Source of the DNA: a bacterium | GTDB taxonomy: Bacteria > Vulcanimicrobiota > Xenobia > Xenobiales > Xenobiaceae | DNA length: 16,238 nt | Direction of reading: 5' to 3' | NCBI GenBank assembly: GCA_017444045.1 | Contig: JAFSXO010000135.1 | Location: 1 to 16,238 of the forward strand | Shown here: positions 15,389 through 16,238 of the stretch, in pieces | Position numbering within the stretch: position 1 is the first letter of the stretch | Layout: each line of letters starts with the position of its first letter | Made by a program: the position numbers and the translations under genes | Notes under the pieces: generated by a model | Told to the model about the DNA's origin: nothing | Databases searched by the model: none | Seen by the model: the letters and a program-made list of their open reading frames with translations, nothing else

Positions 15389-16238
15389 TTATTTATGCTC
15401 AAACTGCGGAACCAACACTTTAAGCAAGCGCAGACATTCCGCATCATCCGAGCGCTGGCAGGCCTGGCGGAGCTCTTCAAAATAGGGTCCAGGCCAGCTG
15501 CTGTCAGGCGGGGCAGCGGTAACCCTGGTAATTTTGGGAACCTCTGTAGCCTCGGCCTCCTCGCCTCCATTAACCAGCTCCTCGTGCATTTTCTCGCCGG
15601 GCCTCAGGCCGACTACCTTGATCGGAATATCAATATCCGGCTCAAATCCCGACAGACGAATCAAATTGCGCGCCAAATCGATAATCTTAACCGGCTGCCC
15701 CATGTCTAATATGTATATTTCGCCCAAATGAGCCATCGCCCCAGCTTCCAGCACTAAGCTGACCGCCTCGGGAATGGTCATAAAGAAACGCGTCATATTG
15801 GGATCGGTGACCGTTACCGGACCTCCGGCCGCTATCTGCTTTCTGAAGGTGGGAATGACACTGCCCCGAGAGCCAAGCACATTGCCAAAGCGCACGGCCG
15901 CCGACCCAGGAATAGCGCGCTTGACCATCAGCAGCTCGCCCATGCGTTTGGTGACTCCCATAACGCTGGTGGGATTAACGGCCTTATCCGTAGAGATCAT
16001 AATCAGCTTTTCGGCGCCGTATTTAGCGACCATATCCAGCAGGACCTCTACACCGAACACGTTGTTGGATACCGCTTCAGCAGGGCTAAGCTCCATCAGT
16101 GGCACGTGCTTATGCGCCGCCGCGTGAAATACTACCTGCGGCTTATGAGCGCGGAACAGCTCTTCCATGCGCGCCCTATCGCGCAAATCGCCTATGAAGG
16201 AGACCACTGGGGCCGTGCGCAGCTCGAGGCCGATCTCG
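15389..16238 (-). CDS. CapD/WbpM/FlaA1-type UDP-sugar 4,6-dehydratase, C-terminal part, truncated by window edge
   Basis: C-terminal 282 residues of a short-chain dehydrogenase-like nucleotide-sugar dehydratase; the frame stays open through base 16237, so the GTG at 16207 is not the start. Landmarks in window order: IGDLRDR, HAAAHKHVPLMELSPAEAV, STDKAVNPTSVMGVTKRMGE (Met in place of the SDR Tyr, with Lys, typical of WbpM/CapD), RFGNVLGSRGSVIPTF, DPNMTRFFMTIPEA and GLRPGEKMHEEL. The family converts UDP-GlcNAc or similar to a 4-keto-6-deoxy sugar for capsule, O-antigen or flagellin glycans. Full members usually have an N-terminal membrane domain and about 600 residues; whether that is present here cannot be seen. 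Its neighbour on this strand is the protease, separated by the MITE, so co-transcription is unlikely to be tight. Confidence 0.9.
   Translation of the reverse strand, partial: EIGLELRTAPVVSFIGDLRDRARMEELFRAHKPQVVFHAAAHKHVPLMELSPAEAVSNNVFGVEVLLDMVAKYGAEKLIMISTDKAVNPTSVMGVTKRMGELLMVKRAIPGSAAVRFGNVLGSRGSVIPTFRKQIAAGGPVTVTDPNMTRFFMTIPEAVSLVLEAGAMAHLGEIYILDMGQPVKIIDLARNLIRLSGFEPDIDIPIKVVGLRPGEKMHEELVNGGEEAEATEVPKITRVTAAPPDSSWPGPYFEELRQACQRSDDAECLRLLKVLVPQFEHK

Noticed and set aside
1..16238. CRISPR arrays, tRNA or rRNA genes
   Set aside because: No regular spaced repeats, tRNA cloverleaf motifs or rRNA signatures were seen.

Overview
The window comes from a diderm (Gram-negative) bacterium with roughly mid-50s % GC DNA. 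The evidence is an HldE heptose enzyme for LPS inner core, an LpxB-related glycosyltransferase, proton-pumping complex I subunits, and a CapD/WbpM-type nucleotide-sugar dehydratase. I cannot fix the lineage. Parts of the topoisomerase IV A subunit and the membrane-tailed subtilase look delta-/myxobacterial in style. RlmH is clearly of the long, Firmicutes-type sequence, and the LpxB-like protein resembles a family I know best from cyanobacteria. These are impressions from motifs, not searches.

Left half (1-7654, + strand): the 3' end of nuoL, then complete nuoM and nuoN (membrane arm of complex I). After a 76-bp gap come hldE, an LpxB-related gene 3 bp later, and a family-2 glycosyltransferase that overlaps the LpxB-like stop by 16 bp. 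The last three look like an envelope glycan operon. The right edge of this block converges on a - strand operon.

Middle (7693-12502, - strand): parC, parE and a small DUF2752 membrane protein, packed with 2- and 8-bp gaps and driven by a very good sigma70-type promoter at 12558-12587. Divergent from it is rlmH (12663-13142, +).

Right part (13204-16238, - strand): a subtilisin-family protease with a multi-pass membrane tail and possible lipobox, then a 307-bp intergenic region, then the C-terminal half of a CapD/WbpM-type UDP-sugar 4,6-dehydratase that runs off the window.

The most notable discovery is in that intergenic region. A 221-bp non-coding element (15119-15339) has near-perfect terminal inverted repeats and is flanked by a perfect 11-bp direct repeat, the signature of a MITE (non-autonomous transposon). 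Its end toward the protease supplies a plausible -35 box to a -10 already present, so the insertion may have made or changed the protease promoter. Other points: a Lys-to-Glu change at the central proton-channel lysine of NuoM, a Cys/His motif in an inserted loop of NuoL, and two off-consensus residues in HldE.
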